Below are positions 1 to 5,813 of a DNA stretch of 5,869 bases, piece after piece; within the stretch, counting starts at the first letter, position 1, and each line of letters starts with the position of its first letter. Under the pieces are notes generated by a model. It did no database searches. It saw only the letters and a program-made list of their open reading frames with translations, and had not been told where the DNA came from. The stretch covers positions 1-5,869 of the forward strand of contig CALALQ010000468.1 of the NCBI GenBank assembly GCA_937925595.1. Direction: 5' to 3'. The DNA comes from an uncultured Demequina sp. (GTDB lineage: Bacteria > Actinomycetota > Actinomycetes > Actinomycetales > Demequinaceae). Made by a program: the position numbers and the translations under genes.

Positions 1-61
1 TGCTGCGAGGTGTCTGCAACTTGCTTTCGCGATCTCAGGGCAGGGGCGCTCACACCCGACT

Positions 62-78
62 GGATAACCGGCGTATCC
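62..78. repeat. Short interrupted inverted repeat GGATA/TATCC
   Basis: GGATA (62-66) and TATCC (74-78) are perfect 5-bp arms around a 7-bp centre, lying 4 bp before the GAGGACTATC word. The geometry loosely recalls a tyrosine-recombinase core (short arms, 6-8 bp centre), but the arms are short and match the dif-like site at the right end only weakly. This may be chance. Confidence 0.25.
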
Positions 79-82
79 GTTT

Positions 83-92
83 GAGGACTATC
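83..92 (+). repeat. Left copy of 10-bp direct repeat GAGGACTATC
   Basis: GAGGACTATC recurs in the same orientation at 5776-5785. Each copy is preceded by GCRTATC (71-77 here, 5765-5771 on the right) at nearly the same distance, differing by one base. The two copies sit near opposite ends of the window, outside all accepted genes. They could be recombinase accessory-binding sites or a remnant of element ends. A 10-bp match alone is not rare in a window of this size. Confidence 0.35.
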
Positions 93-217
93 CCTGTCTG
101 GAGCCCATCTGAGCTGCGCGCGCATGGACCGGGTCGCAGATCTCCGGTGCTGGCGCCCCATGGGCAACGTCTGGAAGTTCCTCGAGCTGCGTAATGCGGT
201 CCTAAAGCTTCGCGCGT

Positions 218-264
218 GCCGCCTCAGCGGAAGAGCGGTCGACCAGCTCGCCGGCGGAGGCGGC
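218..264. repeat. 8-bp inverted repeat GCCGCCTC/GAGGCGGC
   Basis: Perfect arms at 218-225 and 257-264 are separated by 31 bp, with a GGTCGACC palindrome in the loop. It could form a long GC-rich hairpin in the transcript downstream of the lipoprotein gene. There is no U-tract, so I do not call it a terminator. Its function is unknown. Confidence 0.35.
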
Positions 265-276
265 AGTCGCGGTCGT

Positions 277-296
277 CCCAGCGGGCACCCGACGGG
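277..296 (-). terminator. Candidate hairpin terminator after the lipoprotein gene
   Basis: About 28 bp past the TAG stop there is a stem with outer CCC/GGG pairs, a 2x2 internal mismatch and inner CGG/CCG pairs with a 4-nt loop. No run of U follows. Terminators without a clear U-tract are described in actinobacteria, so this is possible, but the stem is short and could be chance in GC-rich DNA. Confidence 0.25.
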
Positions 297-324
297 TACT
301 ACGCCGTCCTCGGCGCGCGGGCGA

Positions 325-1311
325 CTACTCGACGAGCTGGACGAGGTCCTGGCTTCGGATCGTGCCGTCGGCGGTGACGCCTGACGTGTCGACGAGAACC
401 CGTATCCCCTTGCCGCCGGTGGAGACCTGACCGAGCTTCCCGAGGGGCTTGGATACGTTCGCGTCCGCATCGAGCAACCAGAACTCGAGCTCACCCGTGT
501 TGTCGACGTACGCGCTGATGTTCCACCCTTCGGTCGCGCGTTCGTCCGCCATGATGCAGTCGTTCCACCCGGCGGGGATGCGGGTGCAAATGGTGAACGT
601 GATGCCATCTCCGATGGCCCCCGTGGTGGTGATGTTCACACCGAGCGGGGTGAGCGGGTCCAAGACCGATGCGTCGACGTCGTCGGGATTCAGGATTGTG
701 TGATCGGGGTCGGGCTCCGGTTCCGCGGGCTTCTCGATCCCCAGATACGCTCGTGCCTCGCCGGGAGCGACCTCCGGCAGACCCGCCAGCACCGCGTTGG
801 CCTCGGTTCCGAGCACCTCCCGGAGCGGCACGCGGAGCACCTCGTCGAGACAGTCGCCCGGGAAGAAGACCTGCCTGGCCTCGGTCACGATCATGACGTA
901 GTCGACAGTGTTCGGGATCCACAGTTCCGGATCGGCCATCGCCAGCCACACGGTCGCGTTGTGAGCGAGTGCCCACTCGATCCCGGGCCAGAAGGAGGAG
1001 TGGAGCCGCACCTTCGCCTCCCCGCCGTCGGCGGTGCGCACCGTCACGTCGGTCGTCCTGTCTTCTCCCTCCGCCGGACGCTGGTCAGTGTTGAGCGCAG
1101 CCACGGCAACCCACTCAGTTGTTGCGGCCACCGTCTCCAGCGCGGACGCACCCTCCCCGGCACCCCCAGGGCACACGCTGAACGCCTGCCCTAGCTCCTT
1201 CGCGCCCGCGTTGTTGGGCAGAGCGCCGGGGCTCGAGCAGCCCGCCATAAGTGCGGACAGTGCAAGAACGGTGAGCGTCGTGAGGACGCGGCTTCGTTTG
1301 AGGTTGGACAT
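325..1311 (-). CDS. Secreted lipoprotein of unknown family, coupled to the protease gene
   Basis: The protein has 328 aa. The start is ATG at 1311, chosen because GGAGGAG (1317-1323) lies 5 nt upstream and because the frame then opens with a textbook lipoprotein signal: MSNLKRSR, a hydrophobic stretch, and lipobox LMAG-Cys25. The mature protein should be lipid-anchored on the outer face of the membrane. It has two parts. Residues about 26-193 include Trp-rich segments and Cys47 and Cys154. An acidic Pro/Glu/Asp linker (194-204) leads to a beta-rich C-terminal region with Cys242 and Cys252 (FTICTR, NDCIMAD). The four non-lipid cysteines could make two disulfides. I do not recognise a family, and no catalytic motif is visible. 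The ATG overlaps the protease stop as TAATG, so the two are almost certainly co-translated. A role as partner, substrate-binding component or inhibitor of the protease is inference. Confidence 0.85.
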   Translation of the reverse strand: MSNLKRSRVLTTLTVLALSALMAGCSSPGALPNNAGAKELGQAFSVCPGGAGEGASALETVAATTEWVAVAALNTDQRPAEGEDRTTDVTVRTADGGEAKVRLHSSFWPGIEWALAHNATVWLAMADPELWIPNTVDYVMIVTEARQVFFPGDCLDEVLRVPLREVLGTEANAVLAGLPEVAPGEARAYLGIEKPAEPEPDPDHTILNPDDVDASVLDPLTPLGVNITTTGAIGDGITFTICTRIPAGWNDCIMADERATEGWNISAYVDNTGELEFWLLDADANVSKPLGKLGQVSTGGKGIRVLVDTSGVTADGTIRSQDLVQLVE

Positions 1312-2447
1312 TACCGCTCCTCCATTCGGACGTTGTCGAACCGGACGGCGCCGCTGCCGGCAGCGTTCCCATATGCGCGCAGCTGCAGTTGATACCCGTC
1401 CCTCTGGACACCGATCGACGCCCAACCGCTGATCACGGAGGTCCAGGAGGTGTCCACGTTCACGAGGCCACTCTCGCTGACGACGATGTAGTTCATGTCA
1501 GCGAGGGTGAGATTGTTGGGGTTCTTCAGCCCACGTGGGTAGTCGCAGGAGGTGTCGCCCGACTCGCTCAAGTTCTTTCGGTAGACGGCAGCCCGGACGT
1601 TGGTGTTTGCCGTGGAGCTCGGCGCGCGGGCTCGCAACACCGCCCGAATCTCGAAGTCCCCGATGTCGTCTCCTACCCACAGGCGAATCGTCTGTCGGAC
1701 GAAGGAGTCCGCCGAAGTTCCGGCCGCGCTGAACGCCGCGTATGGGGGACTGGAGTATCCCCCGCTTGAGACGACGGTCAGGGAGCCGTTGGTTCCGCCC
1801 CAGCCGGTCGTGTCGTTGTCGAACCCGATGTTTGAGTTGATCTGGCGGTAACTGAGGTCACTGTGCAACCAGTTCAGGTACGCCTCCGCATCTCGATCGA
1901 GGAAGTTGTCCGGAATGAACTCCGTGGCATTCACGCAGGTCGACATTGTCGTAGGGTCCTCACCCCCGACTAGCGAATCGGCCCGTCCCCCGTGCGCCGC
2001 CTGCAGAAGGTGCATCATCTCGTGGCGAGCTGTGTGCCAGAAGAACTTCGACGCGTAGATGTTCGAGTTAATCCAGATATAGGCGCCGCAAAGAGCCTGG
2101 CCATACTGACCGGCTGGGGGATTGTCGTTGAGCGAAACGCGTGTGGCGCCACTCGTCGCGGACTCCGTGAGGTTGACGAGCTTCGACCCATCGAAATCGA
2201 GCGCAGCCTCGATCGTATTGAAGGCCCCCCGCGTCCAAGTCTTCTGCGGTGTTTCCCACCCGGAGTAGTCGTCAAAGGCCCAAACGATGTCGTCGGTGAC
2301 GATGCATCCCCAGAGAGTGTCATTCACGTACGCGGACGCGCCGGTCGGCGGAATCCAGAAGGGGATGGTAGCGGCTGCAGCCAGAGCTATCGCGGCCGCG
2401 CGTCGTCGCCAGTGCCTTGAGCGGCCCGATGCGTCTTTTGCCTCCAT
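1311..2447 (-). CDS. Secreted metzincin-like zinc metalloprotease with C-terminal beta-sandwich domain
   Basis: The protein has 378 aa from the ATG at 2447. The N-terminus is a signal peptide: basic RSRHWRRR, a hydrophobic Ala-rich core (17-33) and a likely signal peptidase I site after GASA (residue 39). Residues 142-152 read HEMMHLLQAAH, matching the metzincin spacing HExxHxxxxxH (three zinc-binding His, general base Glu143). Met168 in DPTTMST is a plausible Met-turn, and the upstream strand AYIWINS is typical of matrixin-like folds. The usual Gly between the second and third His is Gln149. Residues about 206-378 (GFDNDTTGW onward, ending GAVRFDNVRM) look like a CBM4/9-type jelly-roll, often used for polysaccharide or surface binding. 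The likely role is an extracellular protease; its substrate is unknown. The start is uncertain: the frame is open to a TTG at 2525 and neither site has a clear Shine-Dalgarno, but ATG 2447 gives the cleaner signal peptide. A leaderless transcript is possible. Confidence 0.8.
   Translation of the reverse strand: MEAKDASGRSRHWRRRAAAIALAAAATIPFWIPPTGASAYVNDTLWGCIVTDDIVWAFDDYSGWETPQKTWTRGAFNTIEAALDFDGSKLVNLTESATSGATRVSLNDNPPAGQYGQALCGAYIWINSNIYASKFFWHTARHEMMHLLQAAHGGRADSLVGGEDPTTMSTCVNATEFIPDNFLDRDAEAYLNWLHSDLSYRQINSNIGFDNDTTGWGGTNGSLTVVSSGGYSSPPYAAFSAAGTSADSFVRQTIRLWVGDDIGDFEIRAVLRARAPSSTANTNVRAAVYRKNLSESGDTSCDYPRGLKNPNNLTLADMNYIVVSESGLVNVDTSWTSVISGWASIGVQRDGYQLQLRAYGNAAGSGAVRFDNVRMEER
1317..1323 (-). 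promoter_or_regulatory. Shine-Dalgarno site GGAGGAG inside the protease gene's 3' end
   Basis: GGAGGAG lies 5 nt before the lipoprotein ATG and also encodes the last residues (MEER) of the protease. It fixes the lipoprotein start at 1311, although the frame is open 38 codons further upstream. Confidence 0.75.
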
Positions 2448-2667
2448 AGCCAGAAAGTAGGCCCTCGGCGTCTGCAAGAGAAGGTACCAAAACGGTAACG
2501 GTCCGACTGACAGCGTGGAACGCAACGGTCGACGTATGGCGAAGGGGGAATGGTCGGTCGGGAAGTTGGGGACAGAGCGCTACGGCACCACGTCGATGAA
2601 CGCGTCCGGGAGCTCTGGCCGGTCGAGTGGATCGCGTCATGCGCCCCCATATCCCGTGCCCGCAGTG
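2448..2667. other. Intergenic gap between the recombinase trio and the protease gene
   Basis: This 220-bp spacer separates the two minus-strand gene groups. I see no convincing terminator hairpin after the trio and no clear -35/-10 pair before the protease. A GGTAC/GGTAA near-direct repeat (2482-2497) and the short dyad ACCnnnnnGGT within it lie 35-50 bp upstream of the ATG and could be an operator, but this is weak. The protease pair may have its own promoter here or be read through from the trio. Confidence 0.4.
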
Positions 2668-4149
2668 CTAGCTAGGCTGCCCGCGCTTGGTCGAGGGGTA
2701 GCTGGCCATCGTGTTCCCGCTGCGGGCTGCGTGGTTCGCCATGATCTGGACGGAGTAGCCGAGGAGTGCGCCGAGGGTGTTGGCATCGAGTTCCTTGGTG
2801 AGGTCGAAGAGTGTCGTGTTCTTCGCAGCCAGCGGTTGGATTCCGAAGATCTTCAGACGGTTCCAGAGGGTGTTCGCTGAGATGGATTGACCTGGTTGGG
2901 TCGAGGGGAAGAGCCACGGGGAGTCCTTGTTCATTGAGAGACTGCGAGCTCGGGTGAGTTGTTCGTTGAAGAGAGGGATGAGAGCGTCTGGGATCGGTGC
3001 CGGCTGGCTGCCGAGCGCGATGGTCATGCCGTCGACGCCCGCCGTGATCGAGTCGGCGCGTAGAGCAACGATTCGGCCGATGGGAGTGCCATAGAGCAGG
3101 AAGATGATCGCGGCGACGCGCGTCCCGGGGATCACCTTGTCGTTCTCGAGGACCACACGGATAGCGTCGAGCCGCTGCTGAGTTGTGACCATTGGCGTGG
3201 TCTCCGCGACCCGCGCCTTGGCCTTGAGCGGGCGGCCCTTCCCTGTTTGCCTTCTCTGCTGGAGGAACGATCTGACGTGCTTCCGACTTGATGTTCCCTC
3301 CGACCAGTAGAAGTCGATGTGTTCTTGGCGAAGTTCATCGATCTTGGTGTGCTGCTCGTCATCGAGCCAAGTGAGGAACTTGCCGGCCTCGGTGATCTCC
3401 TGTTTCGCCGTGCGGGTCGCGTAGTCCATGTTCTTTTGTGGCGGGTCCGCGCGGAGGCGACGGAGGTGATGCCAGCGACCGAACTGTTCGAGGGGCTGAT
3501 GAATGTGGGGGCGATCCTGGAAGTGGTCCAGACGTGCGTCCAGCCAGCTTTCGAATCGGGCCAGCCGGCGGTCTCCTCGACAAGGGAGTATGTGGTGGTG
3601 CGTGAGCATCTCGCGAAGGTGTTCGACCGCGGGGGAGGGCGGGAGCGCGTCGAATGCCGCGTGGTCGAGTTTGAGAGTGCGGTCGCCGATCTTTTCGAGA
3701 AGCGCGCGGGCGGCCGGCAACCGTATCCAGGTGACAATGCTGCGAGGGCGCTCTGTGGTGGCCAGTTCGCGGATGATCCTGTGTAGTCGCAGGTCGGGCG
3801 GGTTCTTGGGTTGGAGTATTTCGGTGAGTTCGTCGATGACGACGCATTGAGCGCATTGTCCGCGCCGAATGCGCCCGGCTTCTCGCCCGCAGGTGTCGCA
3901 AGTGAGGTTCGTTCTGATATGAGCGCAATCGCGGCAGATGTGTTCTCCGGACGGCGAACGGCCGGGAAGCATACGATCCTCTCCGCAGTGGGCGCAGACG
4001 CCGTAGGCGTTGACCGCGGCAGAGAAGCATGCCCCGCAGATGGCGCCGTCTCCCCAATGGACGCGAATCTTGGGTACCAGGTTTTCGCAGCGATCGCAGC
4101 GGAGTGTGCCAACGCTTCGAGGCCGGCCCCGCCCTCTTAGCTCATTCAT
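2668..4149 (-). CDS. Zinc-ribbon protein with degenerate tyrosine-recombinase C-terminus
   Basis: The protein has 493 aa. ATG 4149 is preferred over the open frame reaching 4281 because it overlaps the HTH gene by only 8 bp (ATGAATGA) and the extension would lie inside that gene. No Shine-Dalgarno is visible, so translation probably depends on coupling. Six CxxC pairs (Cys18/21, 38/41, 52/55, 72/75, 84/87, 99/102) predict about three zinc ribbons for DNA or protein binding. Residues about 240-310 resemble a core-binding SAM-like domain. Residues about 320-484 resemble the recombinase catalytic fold: LLYGTPIGRIVAL keeps an Arg (359) at the box I position, but the HxxR of box II is absent (KNTTLFDLTKEL instead), followed by LLGYS and a late Tyr484. 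It is therefore probably not catalytic, and instead an accessory architectural partner of the intact recombinase. Databases often label relatives 'Fis family regulator' or 'site-specific integrase', as far as I recall. Confidence 0.85.
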   Translation of the reverse strand: MNELRGRGRPRSVGTLRCDRCENLVPKIRVHWGDGAICGACFSAAVNAYGVCAHCGEDRMLPGRSPSGEHICRDCAHIRTNLTCDTCGREAGRIRRGQCAQCVVIDELTEILQPKNPPDLRLHRIIRELATTERPRSIVTWIRLPAARALLEKIGDRTLKLDHAAFDALPPSPAVEHLREMLTHHHILPCRGDRRLARFESWLDARLDHFQDRPHIHQPLEQFGRWHHLRRLRADPPQKNMDYATRTAKQEITEAGKFLTWLDDEQHTKIDELRQEHIDFYWSEGTSSRKHVRSFLQQRRQTGKGRPLKAKARVAETTPMVTTQQRLDAIRVVLENDKVIPGTRVAAIIFLLYGTPIGRIVALRADSITAGVDGMTIALGSQPAPIPDALIPLFNEQLTRARSLSMNKDSPWLFPSTQPGQSISANTLWNRLKIFGIQPLAAKNTTLFDLTKELDANTLGALLGYSVQIMANHAARSGNTMASYPSTKRGQPS

Positions 4150-4489
4150 TGTCCGCAGTGCGGTCGACTCGGGCTCGAATCGGCCTGTAGGCCTCGATGA
4201 GGGGGACCTCCGAAGCAGCCCCTGCGACCTTCTTCGGGCGCTGGGCTCGCGTGTCGGTTGCCGTGTAGGTGACGAGATCATTCACTTCGACCCGGAAGAT
4301 GTCGGCAAGAGCGACCAGGACCTTGAATGCGATCCTCTCGGGGTCTTGCGCGACGATTCGATAGATCTGCGACTCGGAGAGTGTGATCCCGCGGTCTCGG
4401 AGAGGTTCGACCAGGTCGCGGCTGTTGCGCATGCCCGTGCGCGCCATCAGCTCGCGAACGTGCCAGTGATAGTTCACTTCGCGTTTCAT
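4142..4489 (-). CDS. Small Cro/C1-type helix-turn-helix DNA-binding protein of the recombinase trio
   Basis: The protein has 115 aa. The ATG at 4489 overlaps the integrase stop as ATGA and has AAGGAG 5 nt upstream, which decides against the much longer open frame reaching 4963. Residues about 9-75 form a Xre/Cro-like five-helix domain: the first helix is VRELMARTGM, LRDRGITLSESQIYRIVAQ holds the turn and recognition helix (37-48), and PERIAFKVLVALADIFRVEVNDLV closes the domain, as in the HTH_26 group. The tail (76-115) is basic then mixed, with no recognised domain. It is likely either an autorepressor of the operon binding the inverted repeats upstream of the integrase, or an excisionase-like directionality factor. 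Its position between two recombinase-type genes supports both ideas, and the sequence cannot separate them. Confidence 0.88.
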   Translation of the reverse strand: MKREVNYHWHVRELMARTGMRNSRDLVEPLRDRGITLSESQIYRIVAQDPERIAFKVLVALADIFRVEVNDLVTYTATDTRAQRPKKVAGAASEVPLIEAYRPIRARVDRTADNE

Positions 4490-5607
4490 TGGGACTCCTT
4501 CGTGGCGGGGGAGGGGAGTGTGGCTCCGCTGCGCTCGATTGTCGCGGAGAGGACTCGGCCAAGCTCGCGCGAGCGATAGTCCGGCGCGGCGATGGTGTAA
4601 AGGCCGGTCGTCGAGGCATGTTCGTGCCCGAGTTGCATCTGAACGAAGCTGACGTCGAACCCGAGCTCGGTCTGCAGGTGAGTGGCGTAGGACCTGCGGA
4701 GAGAGTGAAGATCCAGTCCGGGCGGGAAGCCGAGTTCGTCGAGGAGCGAGTGGAACCGCCGGCGAAGCGCGGCGTTGTCGACCATGGTCCCGTTTTCGGT
4801 AGGGAACAGGGGAGTGGCGCGATGGCCGCCGAACCGGGGTAGCCCGACACGGCTCCAATGGTCGAGGACGTCGACGGACCAGTCGAACACGGTCAACACC
4901 GTGCGCTGCTTCGGGGGAGAGCCCTTCTTGGCCTTCCCATGACGGACGCGTAGCAGCCCCCACTCGCCAAAGGCTGGTGTCCGGACGTGACGGGAGAAGT
5001 CCGCTGGAATCAGGTGACGAACCTCATTGAATCGAAGGCCCCAGCCGTAAATGGTCTTGAACATCACAGCGTCACGCCAAGCTGGCAGCGCACCCTTCCG
5101 ACCGGAGTTGAGAATCCGCTCGGGCTCAAGGTCGGCTAGGTCGAAGAACTCCTGGAGCTCGCGAATGCTGAACGGACGCTTCGAACCCTCGCCAGTCTCG
5201 TCGGAGTGGGATGAGCGGTTGAACTCGGTGACAACCTGTGAGAACACGGTGCCGAACAGCTGGCCGCAACGCTCGTTCCAGTCGTAGATCGAAGCGGTGG
5301 CGAAGTCCAGGAAAAGCTTCACGTCGGTCTGGTAGGTCCGGACGGTGTTATGTGAGAGATTCTCCACGCCCCGAAGGTGTGAGAAGAACTCGTCGGCATC
5401 GCCGGTGAGCCACTCCCAAGGGTGCTTGCCGACGAACGATGCCATCCTCATCACCGAGCGCGTCCGTCTCTTGGCTGTCTCGACACTGAAGTTCTGCGCC
5501 AGCTGCTGACGTTTCCACCCCGTCAGCACGTCGCTCAGGAACTCGTCCGGGTCGGCGCGTGCCACCGCAGCGGGGAGGCAACTGAGCCGGCCAATCCTGT
5601 CGCTCAC
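4486..5607 (-). CDS. Tyrosine-type site-specific recombinase/integrase
   Basis: The protein has 373 aa, full length for the family. The start is GTG at 5607 with GAGGA 7 nt upstream; the frame is stopped a few codons further up. Residues about 20-130 form the core-binding SAM-like domain (helices around SVETAKRRTR and LSHNTVRTYQTDVKLFLDF). Residues about 145-345 form the catalytic domain with every expected residue: Arg192 (WGLRFNEVRHL), Lys225 in the beta-hairpin (RHGKAKKGS), His301 and Arg304 (LHSLRRSYATH), His328 (LGHEHAS) and the nucleophile Tyr337 (TTGLYT). It should cut and rejoin DNA through a 3'-phosphotyrosine intermediate, integrating or excising the element. It is first in a three-gene overlapping operon, and the repeat cluster and dif-like site just upstream are its most likely DNA targets. 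It is not host XerC/XerD: it is longer and linked to the trio. Confidence 0.93.
   Translation of the reverse strand: MSDRIGRLSCLPAAVARADPDEFLSDVLTGWKRQQLAQNFSVETAKRRTRSVMRMASFVGKHPWEWLTGDADEFFSHLRGVENLSHNTVRTYQTDVKLFLDFATASIYDWNERCGQLFGTVFSQVVTEFNRSSHSDETGEGSKRPFSIRELQEFFDLADLEPERILNSGRKGALPAWRDAVMFKTIYGWGLRFNEVRHLIPADFSRHVRTPAFGEWGLLRVRHGKAKKGSPPKQRTVLTVFDWSVDVLDHWSRVGLPRFGGHRATPLFPTENGTMVDNAALRRRFHSLLDELGFPPGLDLHSLRRSYATHLQTELGFDVSFVQMQLGHEHASTTGLYTIAAPDYRSRELGRVLSATIERSGATLPSPATKESQ
4495..4500 (-). promoter_or_regulatory. Ribosome binding site AAGGAG of the HTH gene
   Basis: AAGGAG lies within the last integrase codons, 5 nt before ATG 4489. It decides the start of the HTH protein. Together with the ATGA overlap it shows that the two genes are translated as a coupled pair. 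Confidence 0.75.
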
Positions 5608-5614
5608 GAGGCGA

Positions 5615-5619
5615 TCCTC
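5615..5619 (-). promoter_or_regulatory. Ribosome binding site GAGGA of the integrase gene
   Basis: GAGGA lies 7 nt before the GTG start and supports GTG as the true initiator. It sits inside a tiny ATG-begun frame (5621 to 5604, reading MRIAS) whose TGA overlaps the integrase GTG as GTGA. Confidence 0.6.
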
Positions 5620-5655
5620 ATGAAATGCAAGACGTCATCCGGAAACGCCCGGTCA

Positions 5656-5685
5656 TGCGACGAATCTGTAGAGAGTTTCGTCGCA
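5656..5685. repeat. Perfect 9-bp inverted repeat upstream of the integrase (candidate operator)
   Basis: TGCGACGAA (5656-5664) and TTCGTCGCA (5677-5685) are perfect arms around a 12-bp centre, about 50-80 bp before the integrase start. A 9-bp perfect dyad in a promoter-sized leader suits a dimeric regulator. The HTH protein of the same operon is the obvious candidate, by inference. It could equally be a recombinase arm site or an RNA hairpin in the leader. Confidence 0.55.
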
Positions 5686-5760
5686 ACCGTGAGGAACGTT
5701 CTTCAGCTGGGGCAATGACCGGAAAGTCCCCGATGAGAAAATGATTCGGAGGAGCTCGCG

Positions 5761-5775
5761 CCCTGCATATCAGGG
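5761..5775. repeat. Short inverted repeat CCCTG/CAGGG
   Basis: Perfect 5-bp arms (5761-5765, 5771-5775) surround CATAT. It abuts the larger palindrome at 5776-5808, so the two together form a continuous run of symmetric sequence leading to the dif-like site. Confidence 0.4.
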
Positions 5776-5785
5776 GAGGACTATC
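5776..5785 (+). repeat. Right copy of direct repeat GAGGACTATC
   Basis: This is identical to 83-92 near the left edge, in the same orientation and also preceded by GCRTATC. It also forms the left arm of the palindrome 5776-5808. Confidence 0.35.
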
Positions 5786-5808
5786 AGCAGAACTTGCAGA
5801 TCGTCCTC
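5776..5808. repeat. 33-bp imperfect palindrome next to the dif-like site
   Basis: Arm GAGGACTATC (5776-5785) pairs with GATCGTCCTC (5799-5808) at 9 of 10 positions, and inner GCA/TGC (5787-5789, 5795-5797) share the same centre at 5792. It lies 5 bp from the dif-like site. It could be a binding site for the integrase, its zinc-ribbon partner or the HTH protein, or a terminator hairpin for a gene beyond the window. Confidence 0.5.
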
Positions 5809-5813
5809 TTACG

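Larger units (their letters stand above)
1..324. other. Gene-free left flank downstream of the lipoprotein gene
   Basis: I see no credible gene here on either strand. An open plus-strand frame begins at 124 but runs antisense into the end of the lipoprotein gene, has no ribosome binding site and gives a low-complexity Arg/Gly/Ser-rich peptide. What the stretch does hold is a GGATA/TATCC inverted repeat (62-78), the word GAGGACTATC (83-92) shared with the far right end, an 8-bp inverted repeat (218-264) and a GC-rich hairpin (277-296) just after the lipoprotein stop. It may contain the left boundary of the integrated element, which is inference. Confidence 0.6.

Noticed and set aside
124..384. 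Plus-strand frame of 86 codons at the left end
   Set aside because: It lacks a ribosome binding site, runs antisense into the lipoprotein gene and has a low-complexity Arg/Gly/Ser composition.
364..1036. 13-bp direct repeat GCCGTCGGCGGTG at 364-376 and 1024-1036
   Set aside because: Both copies lie inside the lipoprotein gene and encode the common turn TADG with the same preferred codons, so chance and codon bias explain them.
700..1194. Plus-strand frame of 164 codons
   Set aside because: It is antisense within the lipoprotein gene, has no recognisable domain, and is typical of shadow frames in GC-rich DNA.
3319..3786. Plus-strand frame of 155 codons with fairly normal composition
   Set aside because: It is entirely antisense to the 493-aa zinc-ribbon gene, whose six CxxC pairs and recombinase-like fold make that strand the real one.
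4150..4281. N-terminal extension of the zinc-ribbon gene to 4281
   Set aside because: The extra 44 residues are a Ser/Arg/Pro-rich shadow of the HTH gene; ATG 4149 gives the same compact overlap style as the preceding gene pair.
4490..4963. N-terminal extension of the HTH gene upstream to 4963
   Set aside because: It would lie fully inside the integrase gene and gives an Arg/Pro-rich out-of-frame peptide; AAGGAG plus the ATGA overlap mark 4489 as the start.
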